A stretch of 64,000 bases of DNA from Actinomycetospora lutea (GTDB lineage: Bacteria > Actinomycetota > Actinomycetes > Mycobacteriales > Pseudonocardiaceae), in assembly GCF_028737205.1 (NCBI RefSeq), contig NZ_JAQZAL010000010.1, positions 124,001 to 188,000 of the forward strand, written 5' to 3'. Positions 1 to 8,085 of this stretch are shown one piece after another. The notes below the pieces were generated by a model that made no database searches, was not told the origin of the DNA, and saw only the letters and a program-made list of their open reading frames with translations. The position numbers were made by a program, and so were the translations under genes. Position 1 is the stretch's first letter; each line of letters begins with the position of its first letter.

Positions 1-113
1 GCGGGCACCTCGGCGCGGCCGTTGGTGCGGGCCGCGTCGTGCGGGCGGGCGGGCGGTGCCTCGACCGGCTCCTGCGGCACGCCCACGCGCACGCTCCCTT
101 CCTGGCCCTGCAT
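1..113 (-). CDS. Possible 5' end of an unrecognised gene running off the left edge
   Basis: Reading the minus strand from an ATG at 113, 37 codons stay open to the window edge and begin MQGQEGSVRVGVPQEP. The visible part is rich in Pro, Ala and Arg and matches no family I recognise. The evidence is only an open frame with a plausible start, divergent from the next gene, so this is a weak call. No clear Shine-Dalgarno is visible before the ATG. Confidence 0.3.
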   Translation of the reverse strand, partial: MQGQEGSVRVGVPQEPVEAPPARPHDAARTNGRAEVP

Positions 114-276
114 CAGCCCCCGCTGCGACGGACCACGATCGCATCCCGCCCCCGGCCCGACCACGCACGCCCGGGCTCGACGAGGATCCGACCGGGGGAA
201 ATCCGTCGGCTCCCGGGTGGAACCGTGCGGGACCCGCGCCCGTCGAACACCCTGACGGACCGGGCAGGGAGGGCGG

Positions 277-1461
277 ATGGTGACGAACGCAGGGTCGGAC
301 GACCCGCAGGAGGCGGCGCGCTTCCTCGCCGGAGTCGCGGCGGCCGGGGGACGCGGCGAGCAGGTCACGGCGGTCCTGCGGGCGCGCTACACGTCGCGGA
401 CGCTGCTGGCGGGCGCCGAGCTGGCCCTGCTCGACGCGGCGGACGCGCTGCACGCGCGGGGGTGGGGCCCGCGCGACGTCGGCGAGGTGGTCCGCCGCCG
501 GCTGTCGGCGGGGCGGGTGGTGCTGGCCGTCGACGTGCTGAGCGCGGCGGCCGCCCGCCGTCCGCGCGGTGACGCGGCGCTGGACGCCGACCTCGCGGAC
601 CTCGCGGCGACGCCGCCGGCGCGCGACGTGCCGCTGGTGGCGCAGTGGAGCTCGGTGCGCGGCCTCGACCCCGACGACGCGCTGGCCGCGAGCGTCGCGC
701 TCGTGGGCCTGCTGCGCTCGCTGCCGACGCTGCCCTGGCTCGGCGCCCAGGAGCGGGCCCCCGAGGGGGTCGACGCCCGGGTGCTCGCGCGGGTGCGGGC
801 GCTGCTGGCCAAGGCCGAGTCCACCGAGTACCCCGAGGAGGCCGAGGCGCTCTCCGCCAAGGCCCAGGAGCTGATGGGCCGGCACGCGCTGGAGCAGGCA
901 CTGGTCGCAGGGCCGGCCGAGGCGGAGCCCCGGGCGGCGGCGCGGCGGTTGTGGCTCGACCCGCCCTACGCGAGCGCCAAGTCCAGCCTCGTGCACCAGG
1001 TGGCGGGCGCCAACCGGTGCCGGGCGGTCAGCCTCGCCGCGCTCGACATGGTCACCGTCATCGGGCACGCCGCCGACCTCGCGACGGTCGAGCTGCTGGT
1101 CACGTCCCTGCTGGTCCAGGCCGACCGGGCGATGCTGGCCGCCGACGACAGGTCGGTGCCCCGGTCACGGACGCGCTCGTTCCGCCACGCCTTCTTCCTG
1201 GCGTACGCCACGCGGATCGGCGAGCGCCTCACCGCGGCGGCGCACGAGGCCCAGGCCCACGCGCGCGCCGAGCTGGGCGAGGGTCTGCTGCCGGTGCTCG
1301 CCGCGCGGGCCGAGGTGGTCGAGCGCACGGTCGGCGAGCTCTTCCCGCGGCTGACCCGCCGGCGCTTCAGCGTCGGCAACGGCGCGGGCTGGGCCGCCGG
1401 GCGCGCGGCCGCCGACGCCGCCAGCCTGACCCCGGGCCGCGACGCGCTCGCCGAGCGGTAG
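277..1461 (+). CDS. DUF2786 domain-containing protein
   Basis: A 394-residue soluble protein. Residues about 170-208 carry the DUF2786 signature, a helical segment beginning LARVRALLAKAESTEYPEEA and continuing into AKAQELMGRHALE. DUF2786 is common in actinobacteria and phages and has no established biochemical role. The flanks are Ala/Arg-rich and helical with no transmembrane segment. The ATG at 277 is preceded by a good ribosome binding site (GGGAGG ending five bases upstream). The downstream gene starts 16 bp after the stop and is probably co-transcribed. Confidence 0.85.
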   Translation: MVTNAGSDDPQEAARFLAGVAAAGGRGEQVTAVLRARYTSRTLLAGAELALLDAADALHARGWGPRDVGEVVRRRLSAGRVVLAVDVLSAAAARRPRGDAALDADLADLAATPPARDVPLVAQWSSVRGLDPDDALAASVALVGLLRSLPTLPWLGAQERAPEGVDARVLARVRALLAKAESTEYPEEAEALSAKAQELMGRHALEQALVAGPAEAEPRAAARRLWLDPPYASAKSSLVHQVAGANRCRAVSLAALDMVTVIGHAADLATVELLVTSLLVQADRAMLAADDRSVPRSRTRSFRHAFFLAYATRIGERLTAAAHEAQAHARAELGEGLLPVLAARAEVVERTVGELFPRLTRRRFSVGNGAGWAAGRAAADAASLTPGRDALAER

Positions 1462-1477
1462 GCGCGAGGATGCACCC

Positions 1478-1879
1478 GTGCCCGGCAACCGCGAACGACG
1501 CGCCGCCAAACAGCGTCGCCGCGACGCCAAGCGGGGCTACACCCCCGACGCCGGGTCCGCCGCCGGCCCGACCGACCCCGGACTGCCGCCCGAGACGCTG
1601 CAGGCCCTGCTGCGGCGCGCGGCGGCGGACCTCGCCGCCGGTGACGAGGGCGCGCTCACCGAGCTGCGCCGCGTCCTCGCCGAGCACCTCGCACGCCGCC
1701 GCGGCCGCGTGCTGGCCGCGTGCGACGTGGTGACCGCGGAGGTGGGCGGTCCTCCGGACGGCGACCTCGGGACCGCGCTCGCCGCCGGGGAGACCGTGTC
1801 GGCGTGGGCCGAGCGCACCGGCGCGCGCACCGAGGAGGCGGCGGTCGCGACCGTCCGCCTGCTCGCGTCCTTGACCTGA
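1478..1879 (+). CDS. Hypothetical protein with basic N-terminus
   Basis: A 133-residue protein starting at a GTG 16 bp after the DUF2786 gene. The first 20 residues are strongly basic ([16 protein letters not shown]), which could bind nucleic acid or act as a positively charged tail. The rest is Ala/Glu-rich and helical. I do not recognise the family. Its last codons overlap the -35 element of the downstream SoxR-type promoter (TTGACC at 1871-1876; the stop TGA is 1877-1879), so the next genes are likely expressed independently of it. Confidence 0.6.
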   Translation: MPGNRERRAAKQRRRDAKRGYTPDAGSAAGPTDPGLPPETLQALLRRAAADLAAGDEGALTELRRVLAEHLARRRGRVLAACDVVTAEVGGPPDGDLGTALAAGETVSAWAERTGARTEEAAVATVRLLASLT

Positions 1880-1901
1880 ACAATGGTCGAGGTTCTACCG
1901 T
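1871..1901 (+). promoter_or_regulatory. SoxR-type promoter and operator
   Basis: TTGACC (1871-1876) and TACCGT (1896-1901) are separated by 19 bp, the elongated spacing typical of MerR/SoxR-activated promoters. The spacer contains an 18-bp imperfect dyad, CCTGAACAATGGTCGAGG at 1875-1892, resembling the known SoxR box (CCTCAA-N6-TTGAGG). The FMN reductase starts at 1909, eight bases after the -10, and soxR follows it, so this is likely the SoxR-controlled, autoregulated promoter of the pair. The site is seen; binding is inferred. Confidence 0.7.
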
Positions 1902-1908
1902 CGACGAC

Positions 1909-2448
1909 ATGACCGAGACCGTCCGCCTCGCCGTGGTGATCGGCAGCGTCCGCGAGGGCCGCTTCGGTCCCGTCGTCGCCTCCTGGTTCGCCGAGCTCGC
2001 GCGCCGGCGGCCCGCGTTCTCCGTGGACGTCGTCGACCTGCTCGAGACCGGCCCGGACACCGGCTTCGCCCCACGGATCGGGGCCGCGGACGCCGTGGTG
2101 ATCGTGACGCCGGAGTACAACCACAGCTTCCCGGGCCCGCTGAAGACCGCGATCGACGCGACCGGCGGCGAGTGGCGCGACAAGCCGGTCGGGTTCGTCG
2201 CCTACGGCGGGCTCTCGGGCGGGCTGCGCGCGGTCGAGCACCTGCGCCCGGTCCTCGCCGAGCTGCACGCCGTCGGACTGCGCGACACCGTGAGCTTCCA
2301 CGGCGCCGCCGGGGCCTTCGACACCACCGGGCGCCCGCGCGAGGAGGTCGCCGACGCCGCCGCGACCGTGCTGCTCGACGCGCTGCAGTGGTGGGCGGGC
2401 ACCCTGCGCCGCGCCCGCCTCGACCACGCCGCCGGGAGCCCGACGTGA
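1909..2448 (+). CDS. NADPH-dependent FMN reductase family protein
   Basis: A 179-residue flavodoxin-fold protein. The N-terminus [20 protein letters not shown] matches the FMN phosphate-binding loop of NADPH-dependent FMN reductases (GS.R..R), and [20 protein letters not shown] is the conserved PEYN segment that contacts flavin. The family reduces FMN or quinones and nitro compounds with NAD(P)H. The ATG at 1909 is chosen because the homologous region starts there and it lies eight bases after the -10 of the SoxR-type promoter. The stop overlaps the soxR GTG (GTGA). In Streptomyces SoxR controls a comparable reductase, so a role in the response to redox-active compounds is likely. Confidence 0.88.
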   Translation: MTETVRLAVVIGSVREGRFGPVVASWFAELARRRPAFSVDVVDLLETGPDTGFAPRIGAADAVVIVTPEYNHSFPGPLKTAIDATGGEWRDKPVGFVAYGGLSGGLRAVEHLRPVLAELHAVGLRDTVSFHGAAGAFDTTGRPREEVADAAATVLLDALQWWAGTLRRARLDHAAGSPT

Positions 2449-2909
2449 CCGACCACCAGCACCCCCGCCCCTACCCCGGCCAGGAACTCTCGGTCGGCGA
2501 GGTCGCCCAGCGCAGCGGGGTCCCCGTCTCCGCCCTGCACTTCTACGAGCGCGAGGGTCTGATCCACAGCCGCCGCACGCCCGGCAACCAGCGCCGGTTC
2601 CGCCGCGAGGTGCTGCGCCGCCTGTCGTTCATCCGCATCGCCCAGCGCGTCGGCATCCCGCTGGCGGAGATCCGCGCGGCGCTCGACGGCCTGCCCGACG
2701 GGCGCACGCCCAACCGCCAGGACTGGGAGCGGCTCTCCGCGCAGTGGCGCGAGGAGCTCGACGACCGCATCCGCCGGCTCCAGCAGCTGCGCGACGACTT
2801 CACCGGCTGCATCGGCTGCGGGTGCCTCTCGCTCGACCGCTGCGGGCTCGCCAACCCGCACGACCGCCTCGCCGCCGACGGGCCGGGCCCGCGCAAGCTG
2901 GTCAGTTGA
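2445..2909 (+). CDS. soxR: Redox-sensitive transcriptional activator SoxR
   Basis: A 154-residue MerR-family regulator. Residues 14-60 form the winged helix-turn-helix ([20 protein letters not shown]), a dimerisation helix follows, and residues 122-133 carry the SoxR iron-sulfur motif [12 protein letters not shown] (Cys122, 125, 127, 133), which binds a [2Fe-2S] cluster in SoxR. The GTG start overlaps the reductase stop, so the two are translationally coupled. It should sense redox-active compounds and activate the 1871-1901 promoter, which carries a matching operator. The stop overlaps by eight bases the stop of the convergent solute-binding protein gene. Confidence 0.95.
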   Translation: MTDHQHPRPYPGQELSVGEVAQRSGVPVSALHFYEREGLIHSRRTPGNQRRFRREVLRRLSFIRIAQRVGIPLAEIRAALDGLPDGRTPNRQDWERLSAQWREELDDRIRRLQQLRDDFTGCIGCGCLSLDRCGLANPHDRLAADGPGPRKLVS

Positions 2910-3789
2910 GCGCGCGTATCCGGCCCGGCGGGGGCGCCGGCACGGCGCTGTCGGGGTGCAGGGCGTGCGCGATGGCCTCGACCCCGTCGATCAGCCGCGG
3001 ACCGGCGCGGACCACGTAGGACGCCGAGTCGACGGCGATCAGCGGGACGCCGGGCAGGCGCTCGCGGACCGTCGCCGCCTGGGCCACGGCGTCGTCGAGC
3101 CCGAAGCCGCAGGGGGCGACGAGGACGACGTCGGGCGCCTGCTCGGCGATCTGCTCCCACGTCGTCGCGACGCTGCGCCCGCCGTCGATCCCGGCGAGCG
3201 GTTCCCCGCCCGCGCGCCGCACCATCGCCGGCACCCAGTGCCCGGGCTGGAACGGCGGATCGACCCACTCGAGCGCGAGCACGCGGGGGCGGGGGCTCGC
3301 CCGGACGGCGCGGTCCACGGCGTCGAGGCGTCCGCGCAGGGCGGTGACCAGGCGCTCGCCCGCGTCCGGCGCGCCCGCCACCCGCGCGACGGTCCCGATG
3401 GCGCCGAGGACCTCGTCGAGCGTGTGGGGGTCCACGGTCAGCACGGTGGCATCGAGGTCGAGGGTGTCCAGCGCCTCGGCGACGGTGGCGGCCGGCAGCG
3501 CGCACACCCGGCACAGGTCCTGGGTGAGCACGAGGTCGGGCGCGGCGCCGCGCAGGGCGTCGCGGTCGAGCTCGTACTGCGGCAGGCCCCGGGCGGCGCG
3601 GTCACGGACGACGGCGTCGATCTCACCGGGCGTCAGACCGGCCGGCAGCGCGGTGTCGACGACGACCGGTCGCGTCGCCCGGATGCCCTCGGGGCGGTCG
3701 CACTCGAAGGTGACGGCCACGAGGTCCTCGGCGAGCCCCAGCGCGCCGACGATCTCCGTGGCCGCGGGCAGCAGCGACGCGATCCGCAC
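2902..3789 (-). CDS. Cobalamin-binding-type ABC substrate-binding protein
   Basis: A 295-residue protein of the helical-backbone metal receptor (BtuF-like) family. It opens [20 protein letters not shown], typical of actinobacterial cobalamin-binding proteins, and continues with [15 protein letters not shown] and the second-lobe segment [17 protein letters not shown]. There is no signal peptide or lipobox from the GTG at 3789, so it may be cytoplasmic or a family member with another role, and no permease or ATPase lies beside it. A possible -10 (TAGGGT, 3802-3797) ends eight bases before the GTG, consistent with a leaderless message. It converges with soxR, sharing eight bases. Confidence 0.78.
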   Translation of the reverse strand: MRIASLLPAATEIVGALGLAEDLVAVTFECDRPEGIRATRPVVVDTALPAGLTPGEIDAVVRDRAARGLPQYELDRDALRGAAPDLVLTQDLCRVCALPAATVAEALDTLDLDATVLTVDPHTLDEVLGAIGTVARVAGAPDAGERLVTALRGRLDAVDRAVRASPRPRVLALEWVDPPFQPGHWVPAMVRRAGGEPLAGIDGGRSVATTWEQIAEQAPDVVLVAPCGFGLDDAVAQAATVRERLPGVPLIAVDSASYVVRAGPRLIDGVEAIAHALHPDSAVPAPPPGRIRALN

Positions 3790-3803
3790 GTGGTCGACCC
3801 TAT

Positions 3804-3843
3804 GTGAGCGAACTTCGGGGCTATAGCACCGAAGATCGCTCAC
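3804..3843. repeat. 40-nt palindromic repeat, copy 1
   Basis: Left arm GTGAGCGAACTTCGGGGC (3804-3821), loop TATA, right arm GCACCGAAGATCGCTCAC (3826-3843): an 18-bp hairpin with two mismatches. The same element occurs at 36817-36856. The TGA stop of the SnoaL-like gene (minus strand, 3842-3840) lies inside the right arm. It may act as a terminator for that gene. The next minus-strand gene starts 15 bases beyond the left arm. Confidence 0.85.
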
Positions 3844-4187
3844 GTACCCAGCAGCGGGCGCGGATCGAAGATCGCGCGGATGGTCCGCGCGCGGCCGTCG
3901 ACGACGTGCGCCCAGTTGACCGTGAGCATCGGGGCGTCGGTCGCGGTGGTGTGCAGGTCGTAGACGGTGCAGACGTCCGGACCGTCGACGAAGACGTGCT
4001 TCACGTCGACCCCGGTGACGGTGCCCAGCAGGCCGTGCAGGCTCGCGACGTTGTCGTCGACGCCCTCGACGTGGCCCATCGGGCCGTCGAAGACGACGTC
4101 GTCGGCGAGGACGTCGCGCAGCGACTCGGCGTCGTGGCGCCGCCAGCCCTCGAAGTAGGCGGTCATGGTCTCGGCGGGGGTGCGCAT
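3840..4187 (-). CDS. SnoaL-like / nuclear transport factor 2 fold protein
   Basis: A 115-residue protein of the SnoaL-like NTF2 fold (MRTPAETMTAYFEGWRRHDA, then LADDVVFDGPMGHVEG). This fold covers polyketide cyclases, isomerases and many uncharacterised small-molecule-binding proteins, so the reaction cannot be assigned. The ATG at 4187 is preferred over a GTG three codons upstream because GGTGGA lies in front of it. Its stop codon is provided by the palindromic repeat at 3804-3843. It is divergent from the LysR gene, 71 bp away, and could be its target. Confidence 0.75.
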   Translation of the reverse strand: MRTPAETMTAYFEGWRRHDAESLRDVLADDVVFDGPMGHVEGVDDNVASLHGLLGTVTGVDVKHVFVDGPDVCTVYDLHTTATDAPMLTVNWAHVVDGRARTIRAIFDPRPLLGT

Positions 4188-4258
4188 GCCGTCCACCCTG
4201 GGCGCGGCGGCGACAGAAGTCGAAGAGCTGATGGGCCTCGCTGCTACAACTGAAGGTT

Positions 4259-5128
4259 ATGGAGCTGCACCAGCTGCGCTACCTCGTCGCGGTCGCCGAG
4301 GAGGGCGGGTTCACGCGGGCGGCGGCGCGCGAGCACGTCGCCCAGCCCGGCATCAGCGCGCAGATCGCCCGGCTCGAGCGCGAGCTCGGCCAGGTGCTGT
4401 TCGACCGGTCGGCGCGCGGCGTGCGCCTGACCCCGGCCGGCGAGGCGGTGCTCCCCCACGCCCGCGCGGCGCTCGCCGCCGTCACCGGCGTCCGCGACAC
4501 CGCCGACGAGCTCGCCGGCCTCGTCCGCGGGCGCGTCTCGGTCGGAATGGTGCGCGGCGGCGGGGTCGTCGACCTCCCCGGTCTGCTCGGGGCGTTCCAC
4601 CGCGACCACCCGGGCGTCGAGATCCGGCTGGTGGAGGCCGCGACCGACGCGCTGCTCGACGGCCTGCGCGCCCACGACCTCGACCTGGCGTGGGTCGGCC
4701 GCGACGGCGACCCGCCCGCGGATCTCGACGTCGACGTCGTGCTCGACGTCCCGCTGGTCGCGGCGATCCCGCCCGACGGCCCGCTCGGCGACACGGTCAC
4801 GGTGGCCGAGCTCGCCGAGCACCCGGTGATCGCGCTGCCCGTCGGTGCCGGAGTGCGCGCGGCGCTCGACCGGGCGGCGGCCGACGCCGGGGTGACGCTG
4901 CGCCCCGCCCTGGAGGCGGGCTCGCCGCCGGTGCTCGCCGACCTCGCGCGCCACGGCCTCGGGATCGCCGTCGTCCCCTCGCCGGCCCTCGCCGGTCGCG
5001 ACGACCTGCGGCCCGTGCCCCTCGTCCCCGAGGTGCGCGCGCAGATCGACCTCGCCCGGCGCCGCGACGCGCCGCTGAGCCCGGCCGCGCGCGCCCTGCT
5101 CGCCCGGGCCCGGGCCTGGATCGCCTGA
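4259..5128 (+). CDS. LysR family transcriptional regulator
   Basis: A 289-residue LysR-type regulator. Residues 1-60 contain the winged helix-turn-helix (MELHQLRYLVAVAEEGGFTR, with QPGISAQIARLERELG as recognition region), followed by the effector-binding periplasmic-protein-like domain (about 90-289). TACAAC at 4245-4250 lies eight bases before the ATG and could be the -10 of a leaderless transcript. LysR proteins usually control a divergent neighbour, here the SnoaL-like gene; the effector is unknown. Confidence 0.92.
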   Translation: MELHQLRYLVAVAEEGGFTRAAAREHVAQPGISAQIARLERELGQVLFDRSARGVRLTPAGEAVLPHARAALAAVTGVRDTADELAGLVRGRVSVGMVRGGGVVDLPGLLGAFHRDHPGVEIRLVEAATDALLDGLRAHDLDLAWVGRDGDPPADLDVDVVLDVPLVAAIPPDGPLGDTVTVAELAEHPVIALPVGAGVRAALDRAAADAGVTLRPALEAGSPPVLADLARHGLGIAVVPSPALAGRDDLRPVPLVPEVRAQIDLARRRDAPLSPAARALLARARAWIA

Positions 5129-5155
5129 TCCCGCCCGGCCGGGACAATCGCGACC

Positions 5156-5935
5156 GTGGACCTGGTGCTGGGGCTCCGGCTGTTCGTGCGCGGCACGGTG
5201 ACGGTGCTGCGCTCCCCGCGCCTGCTGCTGCTCGGCGCGATCCCCGCGCTGATCGTGTCCGTGCTCTACCTCGGCGCGCTGGGCACGCTCATCGCCTGGC
5301 TGCCCGACATCGCGGCGACACTGACCCCGTTCGCCGACGGGTGGTCCGAGGCGCTGCGGACCGGCGCGCGGGTCGCCGCGGGCGCGGCGGTCGTGGCCGC
5401 CGCCGCGGCGGTCGCCGTCGTCACCTTCGTCGCCGTGACGCTCGCCGTCGGCGGCCCGTTCTACGAGAAGCTCGCCGAGACCGTCGACGAGGCCGTCGGC
5501 CCGGTACCGGGCGCGGTCGAGCCGTCCTGGGTGCGCTCGGTGCTCCGCGGGGTGCGCGACGGCCTGCTGCTGATCGGGCTCTCGCTGCTCGCGGCGGTCC
5601 CGCTGTTCGTCCTCGGGTTCGTGCCCGTCGTCGGGCCGGTGCTCGCGCCCGTGGCGGCGGCGCTCGTCGGCGGTCGCCTGCTGATGATCGAACTCATCGC
5701 GCCGGCGCTGCAGCGCCGCGGCCTCGACTTCGGCGCCCGCCGCCGGGTCCTGCGCACCCGACGCCTCGCGACCTGGGGCGTCGGCGTCCCGACCTACCTG
5801 CTCGCGGCGATCCCGTTCGTCGCGGTCCTCGCCATCCCCGCGGCCTCGGCCGCCGCGACGCTGCTGGCCCGCGAGCTGCGCGGCGAGCCGACGAGCGCAC
5901 CGGCCCGTGATCGTGGGGTCTGTCCGGACGCCTGA
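5156..5935 (+). CDS. EI24 domain-containing membrane protein
   Basis: A 259-residue integral membrane protein of the EI24/CysZ-like family, with hydrophobic segments at about residues 22-50, 75-105, 135-175 and 205-240 and the conserved GGPFYEKLAETVDEAVG region after the second. CysZ is a sulfate transporter in proteobacteria; the role of actinobacterial EI24 proteins is not established. The GTG at 5156 is 27 bp after the LysR stop. Convergent with the SRPBCC gene. Confidence 0.85.
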   Translation: MDLVLGLRLFVRGTVTVLRSPRLLLLGAIPALIVSVLYLGALGTLIAWLPDIAATLTPFADGWSEALRTGARVAAGAAVVAAAAAVAVVTFVAVTLAVGGPFYEKLAETVDEAVGPVPGAVEPSWVRSVLRGVRDGLLLIGLSLLAAVPLFVLGFVPVVGPVLAPVAAALVGGRLLMIELIAPALQRRGLDFGARRRVLRTRRLATWGVGVPTYLLAAIPFVAVLAIPAASAAATLLARELRGEPTSAPARDRGVCPDA

Positions 5936-6010
5936 CGCCCGACGTCGGTCAACCGCCTCCGGCGCGGCAGCTCCGCGTCGCTGCGTGCCGCAGGTGGCCC
6001 CCAGGCCGGC

Positions 6011-6502
6011 TCACCCCGTGGGCTCGGGCGCGTAGGCGGACCAGTCGGGCATCGGGGTGCCGGCGAGGGTCGCGCCGAGGCGGTCGAGGTACCAGCGCCA
6101 GCCGGCGTCGACGTCCTCGGACGACTGGCCCTCGACGAGACGCTGCGCGAAGACGAGCACGGCGCCGGTGGCCCGTGGTTCGACGGTGAGGTCGAGGTAC
6201 CAGGACTGGTCCTCGGTGGCCGGGAACTCGATCGCGAGGTGGCGGGGCGGCTCGCAGGCGAGGATGCGCACCTCGGTGGGCTCGTCGACCTCGCCGCCCG
6301 CGTCGACCTCGCCGGTCATCGTGAACGTGACCGTGCCGCCGACGCGCGGCTCGCCGGTCCAGGTGCCGATCCAGCGCCCGAGCCGCTCGGACTCGGTGAT
6401 CGCGGCCCAGATGTCCTCGACAGGATCGGGGTACTCGCGGCGCCACACAGCGGTCGTGGCGCCGTCGGGGTCGGTGCGGACCTCAGCCGGCGGCGTGCTC
6501 AT
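6011..6502 (-). CDS. SRPBCC / AHSA1-like domain protein
   Basis: A 163-residue START-like protein: VWRREYPDPVEDIWAAITES, then RLGRWIGTWTGEPRVGGTV, typical of AHSA1/activator-of-Hsp90-like ligand-binding proteins. The ATG at 6502 lies inside the end of the ArsR gene (20-bp overlap), so the two are translationally coupled. ArsR-SRPBCC pairs are very common in actinobacteria. The ligand is unknown. Confidence 0.9.
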   Translation of the reverse strand: MSTPPAEVRTDPDGATTAVWRREYPDPVEDIWAAITESERLGRWIGTWTGEPRVGGTVTFTMTGEVDAGGEVDEPTEVRILACEPPRHLAIEFPATEDQSWYLDLTVEPRATGAVLVFAQRLVEGQSSEDVDAGWRWYLDRLGATLAGTPMPDWSAYAPEPTG

Positions 6503-6857
6503 CGGTGTCTCCGTTCTCGGCGGCACGGCGGGCACGTCGGCCCCGCGCCATCTCGGTGTCGAGGGCGTCGAGCCGGCTCGCGGGACCCGGCGGCGACGAG
6601 GCGGGCAGCGGCCGGAACCGCTCCAGCCAGGCGTCGAGCTCGGCGAGCGGGCGGCGGTCGAGCGCGTAGATGCGGTGCTGGCCCGCGACCCGCGAGGTCA
6701 CGAGCCCCGCCTCGCGCAGCACGCGCAGGTGGCGGCTGATCGCGGGGCGGCTGACCGGGAAGCCGGCGGCGATCTCGCCCGCCCCGACCTCGCCGTCCGC
6801 GAGGCGCTCGACGATCGCCCGGCGGACCGGGTCGGCGAGCGCCTCGGCGGGGAACAC
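6483..6857 (-). CDS. ArsR family transcriptional regulator
   Basis: A 124-residue winged-helix regulator from a GTG at 6857. FPAEALADPVRRAIVERLAD begins the ArsR fold and VSRPAISRHLRVLREAGLVT is the recognition helix and wing. It lacks the metal-binding ELCVC motif, so it is not a classical arsenic sensor; it belongs to the subgroup paired with SRPBCC proteins. An upstream in-frame TTG at 6893 coincides with the -35 element, and the promoter predicts transcription starting at about the GTG, so the GTG is preferred. Confidence 0.9.
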   Translation of the reverse strand: MFPAEALADPVRRAIVERLADGEVGAGEIAAGFPVSRPAISRHLRVLREAGLVTSRVAGQHRIYALDRRPLAELDAWLERFRPLPASSPPGPASRLDALDTEMARGRRARRAAENGDTDEHAAG

Positions 6858-6864
6858 CCGTGCT

Positions 6865-6898
6865 ATGTAACCAGAGCTTTCATTAACCGGCAAGTTAT
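6865..6898 (-). promoter_or_regulatory. arsR promoter with overlapping dyad (probable operator)
   Basis: On the minus strand TTGCCG (6893-6888) and TTACAT (6870-6865) are spaced by exactly 17 bp, a near-consensus housekeeping promoter, rare in such GC-rich DNA. The arsR GTG is seven bases past the -10, so the message should be leaderless. The inverted repeat TAAC-TTGCCG-GTTA (6898-6885) straddles the -35 and is a likely ArsR autoregulatory operator. The site abuts the jetB stop codon (6897-6895). Confidence 0.72.
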
Positions 6899-8085
6899 AG
6901 GAGCGTCGGCTGCTCGTCCTCGTCGTCGCCCTCGGCCACCGTGACCGCCGGCGCGTAGCGGGCGGCCGCGGGCAGGACGCGCAGCGAGCCCTCCGCCTCG
7001 CGCGCCACCAGGCCCATCGCCTCGAGCAGCCCGACCACGTCGGCGGCGAAACGCTCGGCGTCGGCGATCGCCGCTTTGGACCAGTACCGCCCGTACTCGC
7101 CGACCAGCTCCGCGAGCACCTCGCGCACCGACGGCCACGGGATCGGATCGGGGTCCTCGGCCGGGCGGAACTGGTAGATCAGCTCGCTGACCAGCAACAG
7201 CGCCCCGTGCGCCACGGTGCCGCTGCCCGGGAACGCGAGGTCCGAGCAGCCGCCGTCGACATCGAGCGCGGCGAAACCCTCCTCGCGCGCCTCGACCACG
7301 AGCCCCGTGCGCGCCTCGATCCGGCGCGCCTCGTCGCAGGCATGGCGGCGGAGCTCGGCGAACCGTGCGGGCTCGAGGTCGCCGGCGAGCACCACGGGAT
7401 CCTCCACCAGCCGCCGACGCGCGGCCGTCGACGCCGACCCGCGCTCGCGCGCCCGGACGAGCAGATCGTCGGCGGACTCCGCGCCGACCACCGCACCGGT
7501 CGGCAGCAGCGCCATCCGGTCGTTGCGGACCTCGAGCAGCGCGTCGGCGTCCGCGTCGTGCTCGTAGAGGCCGACCCCGCGGTCGAGCTCGCGGACCATC
7601 CCGTGCGCGATCAACCAGCGCAACGCGGTGACCAGCGCCCGGCGCGAGGCCGTGTCGGTGTCCATGACGATGCCCGCCTCGGCCGCCGCGGAGTGCACGG
7701 CGTTGACGAGGTCGCGCAGGCTCGTGCGATCGGGGCCCGACGTCGTCGCCGCGAGGACCAGCGCGAGTGCGGTGTACTCGGCGGGCGTGAACGCGCGCGG
7801 CGTCGTCGCGACCGTGCGCAGCGGCCGGTCGGCGGGGACGTGCCCGACCTTGACCAGGCGCGCCGTGTCGGCGGTGACGACCAGGCGGTAGTTCAGCTCC
7901 TGCGTGAACCACGCGTCCAGCGCGTCGGCGTGCCGGCGGACCAGCGCGACGATCTCGGGGTCCTGCTCGACGGTGCGCCAGGGTCGCGTCAGCAGCGCCC
8001 GCGTCGCGGTGACGAGCTCGCCCTCGCGCTGCGGATCGCTCCGGGCGGCGCTCACCGTGTGCGCCCGCCCGACGAAGGCGATCAC
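6895..8085 (-). CDS. jetB: TIGR02678 family protein (Wadjet type II JetB-like, KITE-type subunit)
   Basis: A 396-residue protein matching TIGR02678 (DUF2398), the JetB subunit of type II Wadjet SMC complexes. Recognisable segments are LLTRPWRTVEQDPEIVALVR near residue 30 and the winged-helix-like WLIAHGMVRELDRG near 160, ending in an acidic tail. In JetABCD complexes this is the KITE subunit binding the kleisin (JetA). The GTG start at 8085 overlaps the jetA stop (GTGA), so the genes are coupled. No jetD follows; the next gene on this strand has its own promoter immediately after the stop. Subunit role is from family knowledge. Confidence 0.85.
   Translation of the reverse strand: MIAFVGRAHTVSAARSDPQREGELVTATRALLTRPWRTVEQDPEIVALVRRHADALDAWFTQELNYRLVVTADTARLVKVGHVPADRPLRTVATTPRAFTPAEYTALALVLAATTSGPDRTSLRDLVNAVHSAAAEAGIVMDTDTASRRALVTALRWLIAHGMVRELDRGVGLYEHDADADALLEVRNDRMALLPTGAVVGAESADDLLVRARERGSASTAARRRLVEDPVVLAGDLEPARFAELRRHACDEARRIEARTGLVVEAREEGFAALDVDGGCSDLAFPGSGTVAHGALLLVSELIYQFRPAEDPDPIPWPSVREVLAELVGEYGRYWSKAAIADAERFAADVVGLLEAMGLVAREAEGSLRVLPAAARYAPAVTVAEGDDEDEQPTLL

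Noticed and set aside
6483-6893. Longer ArsR start at the TTG 6893
   Set aside because: The TTG is itself the start of the -35 hexamer of a near-consensus promoter whose transcript would begin at the GTG 6857, where the family N-terminus starts.
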